From the NCBI GenBank assembly GCA_035906255.1, contig JAMIFM010000031.1, positions 1 to 64,000 of the forward strand: a stretch of 64,000 nucleotides of DNA, given 5' to 3'. Below are positions 8,702 through 17,374 of the stretch, in pieces. A model generated the notes under the pieces. It was not told the origin of the DNA. It did not search any database and saw only the letters and a list, made by a program, of their open reading frames with translations. Made by a program: the position numbers and the translations under genes. Source of the stretch: SB11 sp035906255. Lineage in GTDB: Bacteria > Bacteroidota > Bacteroidia > UBA8524. The first letter of the stretch is position 1. Each line of letters starts with the position of its first letter.

Positions 8702-9523
8702 ATGAAGTACCTGAAAATACTTGGGAGTTTGCTTTGTGTGGCAACAGCTACAACGGCTTTTGCACAGCAAAGCCCCCCTCCTTTTCCCCCTCCCTCTGAT
8801 ACTGTCCGCAAAGTGCAACAACCCTTGCGCCAACGCGAGTTTAAAGCACAACGTGCAGTAGTGTTCAGGTTCAACTATACGTACTGCTTTCCGCAAGCCG
8901 ATTTGGGCAAACGTTTTGGAACTTTCTCAAATTTGGGCGGAAGTGTAGGGATGAAGTTTGAAAGCGGTTGGGATTTCCGAGCCGAGGGTGGCTTTATTTT
9001 CGGACGAAACGTATTTGAATATTCAATGCTGGATTCGTTACGTAACAGTGACGGTTACTTAGTAGATAAAGACGGTTATAACTTTAATCCCCAACTGTCT
9101 ATGCGCGGGTTTAATGTGAGCGCGCATTTGGGCAGGCTGTTTCCGTCAGATAGAAACCGTAACTCAGGTTTGTTTGTGAGTTTTGGCGGTGGCTTTTTGC
9201 AACACCGTATGCACTTTCAAAGTGTATCGAATTTTGCGCCGCAACTGCAAGGCGATTATATGAAAGGTTACGACCGTTTAACCAACGGCTATTACTTTCA
9301 AGAATTTATCGGTTACCAGTTTATGAGCATTAAAAAAATGGTGAATTTTTATGTGGGGCTTGAGTTTACACAAGGCCGTACGCAATTTGCTCGTAACTGG
9401 AATTATGATTTAATGGGACCAGATACTAAAACCCGCAGTGATAATTACTGGGGAATACGTATAGGTTGGATATTGCCCATTTACGGTGCCAACCGTGACG
9501 AAGACGAGTTTATTTTCCGCTAA
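8702..9523 (+). CDS. exported beta-barrel-like hypothetical protein
   Basis: No family recognised. ATG 8702 opens a clear signal peptide (MKYLKILGSLLCVATATTAF, cleavage near AFAQQ), followed by a Pro-rich stretch (SPPPFPPPSD). The mature part alternates aromatic and polar residues and Gly-rich turns (NLGGSVGMKFESGWDFRAEGG, VSFGGGFLQHRM) and ends in short beta-like segments (YWGIRIGWILPIYG), as in outer-membrane barrels of the OmpA/OMP_b-brl type. An in-frame ATG at 8663 would put a charged extension before the signal peptide and is less likely. It lies 15 nt upstream of waaA and is probably co-transcribed, consistent with an envelope role. Confidence 0.75.
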   Translation: MKYLKILGSLLCVATATTAFAQQSPPPFPPPSDTVRKVQQPLRQREFKAQRAVVFRFNYTYCFPQADLGKRFGTFSNLGGSVGMKFESGWDFRAEGGFIFGRNVFEYSMLDSLRNSDGYLVDKDGYNFNPQLSMRGFNVSAHLGRLFPSDRNRNSGLFVSFGGGFLQHRMHFQSVSNFAPQLQGDYMKGYDRLTNGYYFQEFIGYQFMSIKKMVNFYVGLEFTQGRTQFARNWNYDLMGPDTKTRSDNYWGIRIGWILPIYGANRDEDEFIFR

Positions 9524-9538
9524 TAGTTTCTGTTTGCC

Positions 9539-10762
9539 ATGCCTGTATTGTATGATTTGGGGATAGCAGCTTATACCGCAGGTGCACGGGTAATGGCCTT
9601 GTGGAATGATAAGGCCCGCAAATGGGTAACCGGCCGCAACAACATTTTTAAACAGATACAGCAAACACTTCCCGTAAAAACTAAAAAACGACTGTGGCTA
9701 CACGTAGCATCGTTGGGCGAGTTTGAACAGGGATTGCCTGTAATTGAGAAGTTTAATCGTAACGAGTGGGAAATAATTGCCACTTTCTTTTCACCGTCGG
9801 GGTATGAGTACCGCCATAAGCACCCTGCCATTGACGCTGCCTTTTATCTCCCGCCTGATACTGCCGGCAATGCAACCCGGTTCTTGGATTTGGTACAACC
9901 CGATATGGTGTTGTTTGTGAAGTATGATTTTTGGTACTATTACCTCACACAAACAAAACAACGCGGCATTCCTTTATACCTTGTTTCGGCATTGTTCAGG
10001 CAAAACCAACCCTTTTTTAAAAAGTATAACGACCTGCATTTGCAAATGCTGCACAGCTTTAACCATGTGTTTACACAGGATGAGGGGTCAGTGGCTTTGC
10101 TGCAAAGCATAGGTTATTCAGCAGTTACATACACGGGCGATACCCGTTGCGACCGTGTGCTGCACAATGCACAAAATGCCAAAAGTTTTCCGCTAATCGC
10201 CGCTTTTAAGACCAATAAAAAACTTCTGATAGCAGGTAGCAGTTGGCCTGAAGAAGAGGCTTTACTGGCGGAAGTATATCCTCAATTGAGTGATGATTTA
10301 AAACTTGTTATAGTACCCCACAAAATTGACGAGGGTCATTTAGCAGAGATTGAAAAGAAATTTAGCAAGGTAATCCGCTACTCAAAACTAACAGAAGCTA
10401 ATACTGCACAATACGATGTGGTATTAATTGATAACATTGGTATGCTATCATCACTATACCAATACGGGGATATGGCACTTATCGGAGGGGCATTTCGCAA
10501 AGGACTTCACAACATTTTAGAAGCTGCTGTATTTTCAATCCCTGTATTGTATGGCCCACCTATCAACAAGTACCCCGAAGGGCAACGCTTGGTAAATGCC
10601 GGCGGAGGCATAATCATAAAAGATGCCGCCGAGTTGAAAAACACCTTATCTGTTTTTTTAACCAATGAGGTTAAACGCAAAGAAACAGGTGCAAATGCCG
10701 CCGCCTTTATTAGCCACAATGCCGGAGCGGCACAAAAGATTTTTGATTTATTACCTATTTGA
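9539..10762 (+). CDS. waaA: 3-deoxy-D-manno-octulosonic acid transferase
   Basis: GT-B glycosyltransferase that adds Kdo from CMP-Kdo to lipid A precursor at the inner face of the cytoplasmic membrane. The N-terminal domain holds LWLHVASLGEFEQGLPVIE, where the Glu of the SxGE motif is the catalytic base in this family. The C-terminal domain has the sugar-nucleotide region YQYGDMALIGGAFRKGLHNILEAA, typical of WaaA. Length of 407 aa is normal. A short hydrophobic N-terminus (VLYDLGIAAYTAGARVMAL) fits membrane attachment. Presence of this gene indicates a Kdo-containing lipopolysaccharide. Confidence 0.93.
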   Translation: MPVLYDLGIAAYTAGARVMALWNDKARKWVTGRNNIFKQIQQTLPVKTKKRLWLHVASLGEFEQGLPVIEKFNRNEWEIIATFFSPSGYEYRHKHPAIDAAFYLPPDTAGNATRFLDLVQPDMVLFVKYDFWYYYLTQTKQRGIPLYLVSALFRQNQPFFKKYNDLHLQMLHSFNHVFTQDEGSVALLQSIGYSAVTYTGDTRCDRVLHNAQNAKSFPLIAAFKTNKKLLIAGSSWPEEEALLAEVYPQLSDDLKLVIVPHKIDEGHLAEIEKKFSKVIRYSKLTEANTAQYDVVLIDNIGMLSSLYQYGDMALIGGAFRKGLHNILEAAVFSIPVLYGPPINKYPEGQRLVNAGGGIIIKDAAELKNTLSVFLTNEVKRKETGANAAAFISHNAGAAQKIFDLLPI

Positions 10763-10775
10763 TTAATCTTCTCCT

Positions 10776-11342
10776 GCCTTTCTGAACGACAGTGAAGAAT
10801 CTTATTACAATTTGTAAACTGACATAGTAAGATATCAGTTCCCTCCTCCTAAATCCTCCTCCAAAGGAGGACATTGGGAAACCTGCCCTATTTATAGTTT
10901 CTTCGGCTACCAAAACTCACTGTCATTCTGAACGACAGTGAAGAATCTTATTGCAATTTGTGAGCTGACAAAACGGGATAAGGTGCTTCCTTTGTCAGCA
11001 TGACATGTCGGGGGTTTATAGTCCTCCTCCTGAATCCTCCTCCAAAGGAGGACATTGAGATGCTGACTTTCCTCATTAACTTTTCGAGTCTCAATTATTC
11101 GTTCGTCTTTCAATGTCCCCCGCAGGCGGGGGCAGGGGGTGGGTTTAATGTATTAGCAACTGCCCTTCTGAGCGATAGCGAAGAATCTTATTGAAATTTG
11201 TAAGCTGACATAGTAAAGTTCCCTCCTCCTAAATCCTCCTCCAAAGGAGGACATTGGGGTGCTATCCTCATTCATAGTTTCTTAGAGTATTAAAAATTGC
11301 CCGACGTTCAATGTCACCCGCAGGCGGGGCAGGGGGTGGAAA
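10776..11342 (+). repeat. composite dispersed-repeat block between waaA and the GT9 gene
   Basis: This 603-bp gap (10763-11365) holds no credible gene. It consists of three rounds of the same modules. Module 1 is the palindromic element GTCATTCTGAAC...GTCAGCATGAC, complete at 10922-11004 and partial near 10779 and 11165. Module 2 is CCTCCTCCTAAATCCTCC followed by AAAGGAGGACATTG (about 10842, 11021, 11221), which folds as CCTCC/GGAGG. Module 3 is TTCAATGTCCCCCGCAGGCG and GGGG tracts (about 11111, 11309). The same modules recur at 19066-19680. Short open frames on both strands here are by-products of the repeats. Confidence 0.85.
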
Positions 11343-11365
11343 ACGTTTTACAATGCTTGAACAGA

Positions 11366-12553
11366 TTAGAAATACAAAAAATTAAAACCCCTCAAAAACA
11401 AATCCACCTCTTTAATTACAGTCGTAGTACTTATGGATTGTATATCTCCCATACCCGCCCAATCGTATGGAGGATTGGTAATCGCAGTAGGGTAAATAGC
11501 TTTTATGTTCGGGTGAAGTGCAGCAGGATAGGGAAAGAACCTCCCATAACTGTTGCCGTTTAATACTGCTATTGTATTCTTACCTAATGCCGCAGCGTAG
11601 TGGGCGGCACTGGTATCGTTGGTAATAATTAGTTGACTGCCATTAAGCACTGTAGCCAGTTGCAGTAAATCCGTTTTGCCTGTATAGTTTATAATAGATG
11701 ATTTGTTTTTGGCATTGCTGATAATTTCATCGGCCAATTCACCATCTCCCATAGCACCACACACTACACACGGTAATCCGTATGTTGCGTTGATATAATC
11801 AGCCACTTGGGCAAACTTTTCAGTGCCCCAACGCTTGCGCTTTGCCGCTGCCCCTGCAAACAATACTGCGTACTGTGGCGGCAACCCTGAGATAGCAGGT
11901 AATTTTTTCGGGTCGATAACAGGGGTATTGTATTCCGTTTGTTGCCCCGTTACCCACTCCACAAAAAGGGTGTTCAAGCCAAACTCATGCAATCCGTCGG
12001 GGATGGGTTTAGTATGGGTAAAATCTGCATCGCAGTAATTGCGTAGCCATTGGCGTACTTCCCTATCGCTACGTTGCCAGCAGTATTTTTCTTTTGCAGA
12101 CAACAGGCGTGCAATCACCCCGTCGATAAACGTACTACGTGAGTACGAAGGCGCAATTAGTAACTCAGGGTTTCTAACACTTATTTCTTTTAAAAACTGC
12201 TGTGCATAGCCTTCCTCTTTCAAAAACCTGCCCTTTTGCAACCAAATAAATTCGTCAACAAAATCATTATCCCACCCCTCTGCAATCGGTTGCCAGAGCA
12301 CATGGCCTATTAAGGTTATTTTATATTCGGGTTTAGCTTTTCGCAATAACTCAAGCGAGTTCCTGAACAAAATATAATCGCCAATATCATCTGTGCGGAT
12401 AATTATAATTTCTTTATCAAATGCTGTTGGTTGTTGTTTAATGCTATCAGCAAATGCCAGCCGCTTTTTTAAACAGCGTTCTTCCTTTAGCCTGTTACGC
12501 GGATTCTTGTAAACAGTCTTCCACAAATTTGAAAAAAATACCTTTACACTCAT
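11366..12553 (-). CDS. glycosyltransferase family 9 (heptosyltransferase-like)
   Basis: Cytoplasmic GT-B transferase related to ADP-heptose:LPS heptosyltransferases. N-terminal IIIIRTDDIGDYILFRNS gives the family acceptor-side DxGD pattern; the C-terminal donor site is visible as ITNDTSAAHYAAALGKNTIA, and GAAAKRKRWGTEKFA corresponds to the motif preceding it. Length 395 aa is a little above the usual 330-360. It follows the 12560-13075 gene by 6 nt. Acceptor and sugar are unknown, but LPS core or O-chain assembly is the likely role. Confidence 0.88.
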   Translation of the reverse strand: MSVKVFFSNLWKTVYKNPRNRLKEERCLKKRLAFADSIKQQPTAFDKEIIIIRTDDIGDYILFRNSLELLRKAKPEYKITLIGHVLWQPIAEGWDNDFVDEFIWLQKGRFLKEEGYAQQFLKEISVRNPELLIAPSYSRSTFIDGVIARLLSAKEKYCWQRSDREVRQWLRNYCDADFTHTKPIPDGLHEFGLNTLFVEWVTGQQTEYNTPVIDPKKLPAISGLPPQYAVLFAGAAAKRKRWGTEKFAQVADYINATYGLPCVVCGAMGDGELADEIISNAKNKSSIINYTGKTDLLQLATVLNGSQLIITNDTSAAHYAAALGKNTIAVLNGNSYGRFFPYPAALHPNIKAIYPTAITNPPYDWAGMGDIQSISTTTVIKEVDLFLRGFNFLYF

Positions 12554-12559
12554 TCCTGC

Positions 12560-13075
12560 TTATTCTTCGTCTTCCTCGTCGTCTTCAAGCGCAAAATTAT
12601 CAATCTCAACCTCGTTCACCTCAAAATTGGTAAAGTACACGGTGATTTCAATATCCACGTTTTTCTTGTGTACATATTGAAAATCCCAGCTAAACGCATC
12701 CCCGTCTTTCTTATTAATCCCAATTGAAATCAACTTATAGTCGTTTATAACATCAATTGTATCCACTTCCTTTTTAGCCAAATATTCTTTATTGGCATCA
12801 TCGGCCAGTGTTGTTTTTGCCGCATTTGCCAGCAACGGGTATTTTTCTTCAACCTGCTTAAACAGTTCCTTTTGATACGGTTGGGGGCCACTTTTATCTG
12901 CTGAAAATGTGATGCCTATTTTCTCGTTTGCAGGTTTAAAAAACACCTCACCCCTATAAAATTTAACCGTATCCAATCCGGCATAACTAAACTCATTGTA
13001 CTCTAATACTCCAAAATATTCATCCTCAATTTTTGCAGGTAACAACGAACCAAACAGCTTTTTAAAAATACTCAT
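12560..13075 (-). CDS. hypothetical acidic protein
   Basis: Unrecognised soluble protein of 171 aa without signal peptide or membrane segment. It begins MSIFKKLFGSLLPAKIEDEYFG and continues with alternating beta-like segments (FGVLEYNEFSYAGLDTVKFY, DIEITVYFTNFEVNEVEI). The C-terminus is strongly acidic (ALEDDEEDEE). It is the first gene of a two-gene unit with the family 9 glycosyltransferase and is divergent from murB. A structural or immunity-like role cannot be excluded; no function is assigned. Confidence 0.7.
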   Translation of the reverse strand: MSIFKKLFGSLLPAKIEDEYFGVLEYNEFSYAGLDTVKFYRGEVFFKPANEKIGITFSADKSGPQPYQKELFKQVEEKYPLLANAAKTTLADDANKEYLAKKEVDTIDVINDYKLISIGINKKDGDAFSWDFQYVHKKNVDIEITVYFTNFEVNEVEIDNFALEDDEEDEE

Positions 13076-13131
13076 AGTATTAATTTTGGTGGCAAGATAA
13101 ACAACCCACAGCTAAGGCACTAACATTTTCC

Positions 13132-13139
13132 TACCTTCG
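13132..13139 (+). promoter_or_regulatory. probable -7 box of murB
   Basis: TACCTTCG differs from TAnnTTTG at one base and ends 10 nt before the murB ATG. Confidence 0.4.
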
Positions 13140-13149
13140 CAACACCCCC

Positions 13150-14166
13150 ATGGAGATACAAGAAAACATTTCGCTTAAGCAGTATAATACCTTTGGTATT
13201 GAAGCATTTACACGCTACTTTATTGGCATAAATTCTCTTCAGAGCCTGAATGAATATTGCGCTAATGTGCAGCTTTTTTCAATGCCGCGTTTAATATTAG
13301 GAGGTGGTAGTAACGTGTTGTTTACGCAAAATTGGGACGGTATAACTCTGCTGAATGAATTGAAAGGGATTGAAGTTGTGGCTGAAAATGAGGATGAGGT
13401 GGTATTGAAAGCCGCATCAGGCGAAAACTGGCACAGCTTGGTGATGTATTGTGTTGAAAGAGGTTTTGGCGGGATTGAAAACTTATCGCTGATACCCGGT
13501 ACGGTTGGCGCTGCGCCCATGCAAAACATTGGTGCGTATGGGGTAGAAATAAAAGATGTATTGCAAAGTGTTGAATATTTTAGTTTCGACGATTTGCAAA
13601 CACATACGCTTACTAACAGCCAATGCGATTTTGGCTATCGCGAAAGTATTTTTAAACGTGAACTGAAAAACAAAGTTTTTATACTTTCAATCACCGTTAA
13701 ACTCAACAAGAAACCCGTATTTAATACTACTTACGGTGCCATACAACAAACGCTGGAAGAAATGGGGGTTAAAACGCTTAACGTTAAGGCAATAAGCGAT
13801 GCCGTAATTGCCATCCGGCAAAGCAAGCTGCCCAACCCTGCCGTTTTAGGCAATGCAGGCAGTTTTTTTAAAAACCCTGAAATACCTACTGCGCAATACC
13901 TGCAACTGAAAGAACAATTTGCTGATATGCCCGGTTATAAGGTAACTGATACCATTACCAAAGTACCCGCAGGCTGGCTGATTGAACAAACAGGCTGGAA
14001 GGGAAAGGTGGTAGGGAACACGGGCAACCACAAAATGCAGGCGTTGGTATTGGTGAATTACGGCAATGCAACGGGGCACGAAATATTTGCTCATGCACAA
14101 AACGTGATTGCATCGGTAAAGGAGCATTTTGGGATACAGCTTGTGCCTGAAGTGAACTTGATTTAA
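13150..14166 (+). CDS. murB: UDP-N-acetylenolpyruvoylglucosamine reductase
   Basis: FAD- and NADPH-dependent second step of UDP-MurNAc synthesis in the cytoplasm. The FAD-binding part shows LGGGSNVL, ENLSLIPGTVGAAPMQNIGAYG and YRESIFK; GNAGSFFKNPEI carries the catalytic serine and the C-terminal VPEVNLI the catalytic glutamate. The intact long form with the extra tyrosine-loop region (YRES...KVFILSITVKLNKKP) and 338 aa correspond to type I (E. coli-like) MurB. The lipid-kinase gene follows 11 nt later. Confidence 0.95.
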   Translation: MEIQENISLKQYNTFGIEAFTRYFIGINSLQSLNEYCANVQLFSMPRLILGGGSNVLFTQNWDGITLLNELKGIEVVAENEDEVVLKAASGENWHSLVMYCVERGFGGIENLSLIPGTVGAAPMQNIGAYGVEIKDVLQSVEYFSFDDLQTHTLTNSQCDFGYRESIFKRELKNKVFILSITVKLNKKPVFNTTYGAIQQTLEEMGVKTLNVKAISDAVIAIRQSKLPNPAVLGNAGSFFKNPEIPTAQYLQLKEQFADMPGYKVTDTITKVPAGWLIEQTGWKGKVVGNTGNHKMQALVLVNYGNATGHEIFAHAQNVIASVKEHFGIQLVPEVNLI

Positions 14167-14177
14167 TCCCGTTGAGG

Positions 14178-15053
14178 ATGGCAAAACAGAAAATATATTT
14201 TTTAGTGAACCCGATTTCGGGGGGTAAAAAGAAGGATAATTTTAAGGCTCAGGTGGCCGCTAACATTGATACGGCTAGATATGAATATGCCATTGAAGAG
14301 TGGGGCGACGATGATAGTGTGGAACAATTGGTGGGTAGTGCGCTTGCTAAGGGGTTTGATATTATTGTGGGAGCCGGCGGCGACGGGACTATTAACCAAG
14401 TAGCTCGCCAATTGGCAGGCACTGACAAATTGATGGGTATTGTGCCTATGGGGTCGGGCAATGGTTTCGCAAGGCATCACAACATTCCCATGCAAACCGA
14501 AAAGGCATTGCAACGCCTCAATAATCCAACAATTAAAAAAGTTGATACTGTATTAATAAATAACCAACGCTACGTAAATGTTGCCGGAATTGGTTTTGAT
14601 GCTCACATAGGATATTTGTTTGCCACCGCCCCCCAACGAGGTTTTAAAACCTATACCAAAATTGTGGTGCGTGAGTTGGGTAGTTTTAAACCTCAACAAT
14701 ACGGCTTGGTGATTGATGGAAAAGAATATACCGAAAATGCTTTTTTAATCTCAGTGGCTAATGCTTCGCAGTGGGGTAATAATGCCACTATAGCACCGGC
14801 TGCCAGTACCCGCGATGGGCTGATGGATGTGGTGGTGATGAAACCTTTTAAGTTTTACGATGTACCCCGACTTGCCCTGCAAATGTTTACCAAAAGTATT
14901 GATAAAAATAAGAACATATTATCGTTTAAGGCTGGTGATGTAACTATACGCCGTAACGATAAGGGGGCAGTGCATTTTGACGGTGAACCCGCTGAAATGG
15001 GTACGGAAATAAATTTTAAAATAGACCCTGCTTCGCTTAATTTGCTGGTGTAA
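14178..15053 (+). CDS. diacylglycerol kinase-like lipid kinase (YegS/DagK family)
   Basis: Lipid kinase with the DAGK catalytic domain: FLVNPISGGKKKDN at the N-terminus, GGDGTINQVARQLAG as nucleotide-binding loop, then MGSGNGFARHHNIP; the C-terminal beta-sandwich ends HFDGEPAEMGTEI, as in YegS. Phosphorylation of diacylglycerol or a related lipid is the likely reaction. I start at ATG 14178 (MAKQKIYFLVNP) and not at the TTG six bases upstream. It is co-directional with murB at an 11-nt gap. Confidence 0.9.
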   Translation: MAKQKIYFLVNPISGGKKKDNFKAQVAANIDTARYEYAIEEWGDDDSVEQLVGSALAKGFDIIVGAGGDGTINQVARQLAGTDKLMGIVPMGSGNGFARHHNIPMQTEKALQRLNNPTIKKVDTVLINNQRYVNVAGIGFDAHIGYLFATAPQRGFKTYTKIVVRELGSFKPQQYGLVIDGKEYTENAFLISVANASQWGNNATIAPAASTRDGLMDVVVMKPFKFYDVPRLALQMFTKSIDKNKNILSFKAGDVTIRRNDKGAVHFDGEPAEMGTEINFKIDPASLNLLV

Positions 15054-15414
15054 GTCGGATTGGTAATGTGATGTTGAAACAAGTTCAACATGACGGTTTG
15101 TTGCTTAGTCGTTATTATTCTTACAGGAAATTTCGATCGCTCATTTGACAGTATTTAGCAAACCTCCCCTAACCCCTCCTTTGCCTTTACACAACCCTTA
15201 CAAGGAGGGAAACCACGCGCAAAGTCCCTAACATAATGTCCGTTATACTGAATTTGTTTCGGTATCTCGCTTACAAATAAACTTTTAATATCCGTATATT
15301 TCACAAGCCATAGCCTTACGTGCCAAGCGGCAGACTAAATGAGAGGTACCACTACTATTCTGAGGGCGGAGTATAAAAATCAAAATGTAATAAACGAGGG
15401 GTTAAATGTGAGAA
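15054..15414. other. 361-bp gap with repeat fragments, left edge of the accessory island
   Basis: No gene is visible. About 15160-15210 is a module reading CCCCTCCTTTGCC...AAGGAGGG, a relative of which occurs near 19425-19480. About 15245-15270 is a short stretch related to the GAATTTGTTTCGG palindrome. From about 15283 begins the most diverged copy of the spacer repeat described separately (15283-15340). Confidence 0.6.
15283..15340 (+). repeat. spacer repeat, copy A (diverged)
   Basis: Contains GTATATTTCACAAG then, after about 12 bases, GTGCCAAGCGGCAGACT, matching copies B (16521-16606) and C (17167-17256) at GTATATnTCAnAAG and GTGnnGAGCGACAGGCTTGC with several substitutions. It precedes the first small gene of the island. 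Confidence 0.5.
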
Positions 15415-15813
15415 ATGAAAAAATTTTGTTGTGATAGATTTAAAGGTAATTATGAAACTGTTACCGATAGGGAAGTATACCCTAGCATTAAGATAGTTAA
15501 GTTATCTGCTGATAGCTTTAACCAAGGGAAAAATTTGTATAGGTTTTATTTTGTTTGTGGTTTTATGAAAGATAAACCACCCGTTATTAATGTGCGATTT
15601 TGCCCATTTTGTGGCACAAATTTATTTTATTACTATAAGTCTGATAGTTACATAAACGGAAGTTATAGTGACTTTGAAATAGGTTTGGATGCAAACAGGG
15701 ATAGAATGGAGGGGGATCATGCGTCGTCATTTGCCCCAATAAGCGAACTTACTACAGGTGAGTTTCAACCAAATACAGTTGCAGATAGAGAAAACCAACA
15801 AATTGAAAACTAA
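15415..15813 (+). CDS. small protein with a CxxC zinc-knuckle-like motif, immunity-like
   Basis: No family recognised. The 132-aa protein has no signal peptide. Cysteines occur at the N-terminus (FCCDRF), in VCGFMKD and as VRFCPFCGTNLFYYY, a rubredoxin-type knuckle that could bind zinc with an earlier pair. The tail (ADRENQQIEN) is polar. Codon use is AT-rich compared with neighbours such as murB. It is followed 9 nt later by a secreted protein gene, and the pair is bracketed by spacer repeats A and B. Small single-domain proteins in such arrays are often immunity proteins of polymorphic toxins; that reading is inference only. Confidence 0.65.
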   Translation: MKKFCCDRFKGNYETVTDREVYPSIKIVKLSADSFNQGKNLYRFYFVCGFMKDKPPVINVRFCPFCGTNLFYYYKSDSYINGSYSDFEIGLDANRDRMEGDHASSFAPISELTTGEFQPNTVADRENQQIEN

Positions 15814-15822
15814 CACAATAAT

Positions 15823-16515
15823 ATGAGAACTATTATTTTAAAAACGTATTTGTGGGTAATTTGCCTTATTACCTTTACAGATAAGTGTAGAAGTCAACCG
15901 CCTAATGATACACTTTATACGGATAGCATACCAATGCCTATAATAGATGAGATTTACTACTCAAAAAATGATACATTATTTTTTCAGAGTAATCATTTTG
16001 AAATTGATACTTTTTTAATTTGCAACATAACTTTAAATAAGGCTAGAAAGGAGCGATTTAAAGGCAGTCCATTAAACCCTGTGCTATTTTACTATAAGAC
16101 AACTTATAATCAAATACCAAGTCGTAGCTTGACCTTAAAGAAAATAACCGAAAGATATGGAAAAGAAAAGGTGGAATTTTATGACCCTTCCCTAGTGGAA
16201 TTAACATACTTAGGAAACTCTGAATTATTACTATATTTCTCATTTAAGGATTTTAGGTCTATGTATGGGAAATTTTGCTCTCATGAAGCCTCATTAAATG
16301 AAGTATTAGAAGCTGACAGCAATACATTTAACATTGACGGAAAGAAAATCACTGAGTATAAACTAAGTAATACTAATAATCGTGCAATAAATCCCTCATC
16401 TATTAAATATATCTATTGGAATAATTCCATAGGTGTTATTGCGTACGAATATATAAATGGCGAAGTTTGGGAAATAATGGATAACAGTACTATTTTTAGT
16501 AGTGGTCGGTGGTAG
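15823..16515 (+). CDS. exported hypothetical protein of the accessory island
   Basis: Unrecognised 230-aa protein. The N-terminus (MRTIILKTYLWVICLITF, then TDKCRSQPPND) is a plausible signal peptide; the cysteine could be a lipobox residue but the -3 to -1 positions are poor. The mature part is rich in Tyr, Asn and Lys, consistent with an AT-rich transferred gene. It is 9 nt downstream of the zinc-knuckle gene and probably co-transcribed. Spacer repeat B follows immediately. No catalytic motif is visible. Confidence 0.65.
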   Translation: MRTIILKTYLWVICLITFTDKCRSQPPNDTLYTDSIPMPIIDEIYYSKNDTLFFQSNHFEIDTFLICNITLNKARKERFKGSPLNPVLFYYKTTYNQIPSRSLTLKKITERYGKEKVEFYDPSLVELTYLGNSELLLYFSFKDFRSMYGKFCSHEASLNEVLEADSNTFNIDGKKITEYKLSNTNNRAINPSSIKYIYWNNSIGVIAYEYINGEVWEIMDNSTIFSSGRW

Positions 16516-16520
16516 GTCGT

Positions 16521-16606
16521 TTCCCCAATTATTACCTGTATATAAAGACGTATATTTCATAAGTACCAATATTGTGTGCCGAGCGACAGGCTTGCAGAAG
16601 TCGGGG
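16521..16606 (+). repeat. spacer repeat, copy B
   Basis: AATTATTACCTGTATATAAA, then GTATATTTCATAAGT, then GTGTGCCGAGCGACAGGCTT and a TCGGGG end. It directly follows the stop codon of the secreted-protein gene and resembles copy C over about 85 bp. The rest of the gap to 16779 has no recognisable content. Confidence 0.7.
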
Positions 16607-16779
16607 AACTTTAGAATCTTTCAGCCAACTTCCACTGATTCAATGAATAAAAAATATTAGAATATGTTAGGTAAGGTTTTTACCCCAGCAAAGAAGGAAC
16701 AATAAAGAATGACCTTTTGGATGATCGATACGAATTTTTCCGGGCATGCAATACATTTTTTTATTAAATAAAAGTAATT

Positions 16780-17148
16780 ATGCAAAGATCAGAACTATTC
16801 AGGAGAGGAGTTGTTATACCACTTACAGATGACACACATGAAGCTCTTATAATTAATGATGTATCAGAAACCGATAATTTAAATTATATAAAAATATCAG
16901 AAGAAGCTTTTAATAATTTATATAATGGTGGTTTTTTTGATATGATAAATCAACGACTGGGGACGCTTCTGGATGACTATGAAGATGAAACCGTTGACTA
17001 TTCAAAAGCACTATCTATGATAAAATTAATAAAAGAGTATTCTAAAAGAAAAAAATTGACAGACGAAGAAAACAAGGTTCTCAATCTCTTGAATGATTTT
17101 TGTTTACAAGCTGATAAACTAAACCGTCCCTTATTTTTTGTTTTATAG
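16780..17148 (+). CDS. small acidic hypothetical protein, immunity-like
   Basis: Unrecognised 122-aa cytoplasmic protein. It opens MQRSELFRRGVVIPLTDD, is rich in Asp, Glu and Asn, and its second half (SMIKLIKEYSKRKKLTDEEN, then LNLLNDFCLQADKLNRP) is predicted helical. There is no signal peptide or membrane segment. It stands alone between spacer repeats B and C and has the AT-rich composition of its neighbours. Single-gene cassettes of this size and character are common among toxin-immunity genes, but nothing in the sequence proves that role. Confidence 0.6.
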   Translation: MQRSELFRRGVVIPLTDDTHEALIINDVSETDNLNYIKISEEAFNNLYNGGFFDMINQRLGTLLDDYEDETVDYSKALSMIKLIKEYSKRKKLTDEENKVLNLLNDFCLQADKLNRPLFFVL

Positions 17149-17166
17149 TTAATATTTCAGCTGGTG

Positions 17167-17256
17167 TTCCTTAATTATCACCTGTATATAAAAAAGTGAA
17201 GTATATCTCAAAAGTCTCGACCTCACGTGTTGAGCGACAGGCTTGCGAGAGCGGGG
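17167..17256 (+). repeat. spacer repeat, copy C
   Basis: TTAATTATCACCTGTATATA, then GTATATCTCAAAAGT, then GTGTTGAGCGACAGGCTTGC and GAGAGCGGGG. It lies 18 nt after the 122-aa gene, the same relation that copy B has to its upstream gene. Confidence 0.7.
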
Positions 17257-17327
17257 GGATATTGAGCATTCCCTAAAGTGCCCCCGCTTCGGGAATAGAA
17301 AATGGCCGTTCCTCTATATAATATAGT

Positions 17328-17374
17328 TCGCGTGGACGCGATGATAATACCGCTTCAAGCGTGGACGCTTGAAG
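17328..17374. repeat. two adjacent hairpins sharing a GCG-TGGA-CGC apex
   Basis: First hairpin TCGCG-TGGA-CGCGA (17328-17341); second CTTCAAGCG-TGGA-CGCTTGAAG (17353-17374), a perfect 9-bp stem. Both have the identical apex and loop but unrelated lower stems. No T-tract follows, so they are not standard terminators. Confidence 0.7.

Noticed and set aside
10907..11563. Short frames within the 10.8-11.4 kb repeat block
   Set aside because: They read through dispersed repeats or antisense to the GT9 gene; the same repeats give unrelated peptides elsewhere.
15283..17256. Integron cassette array with attC sites
   Set aside because: Only copy C contains a GTTRRRY-like core (GTTGAGC); copies A and B do not, no paired RYYYAAC core was found, and no integrase is present.
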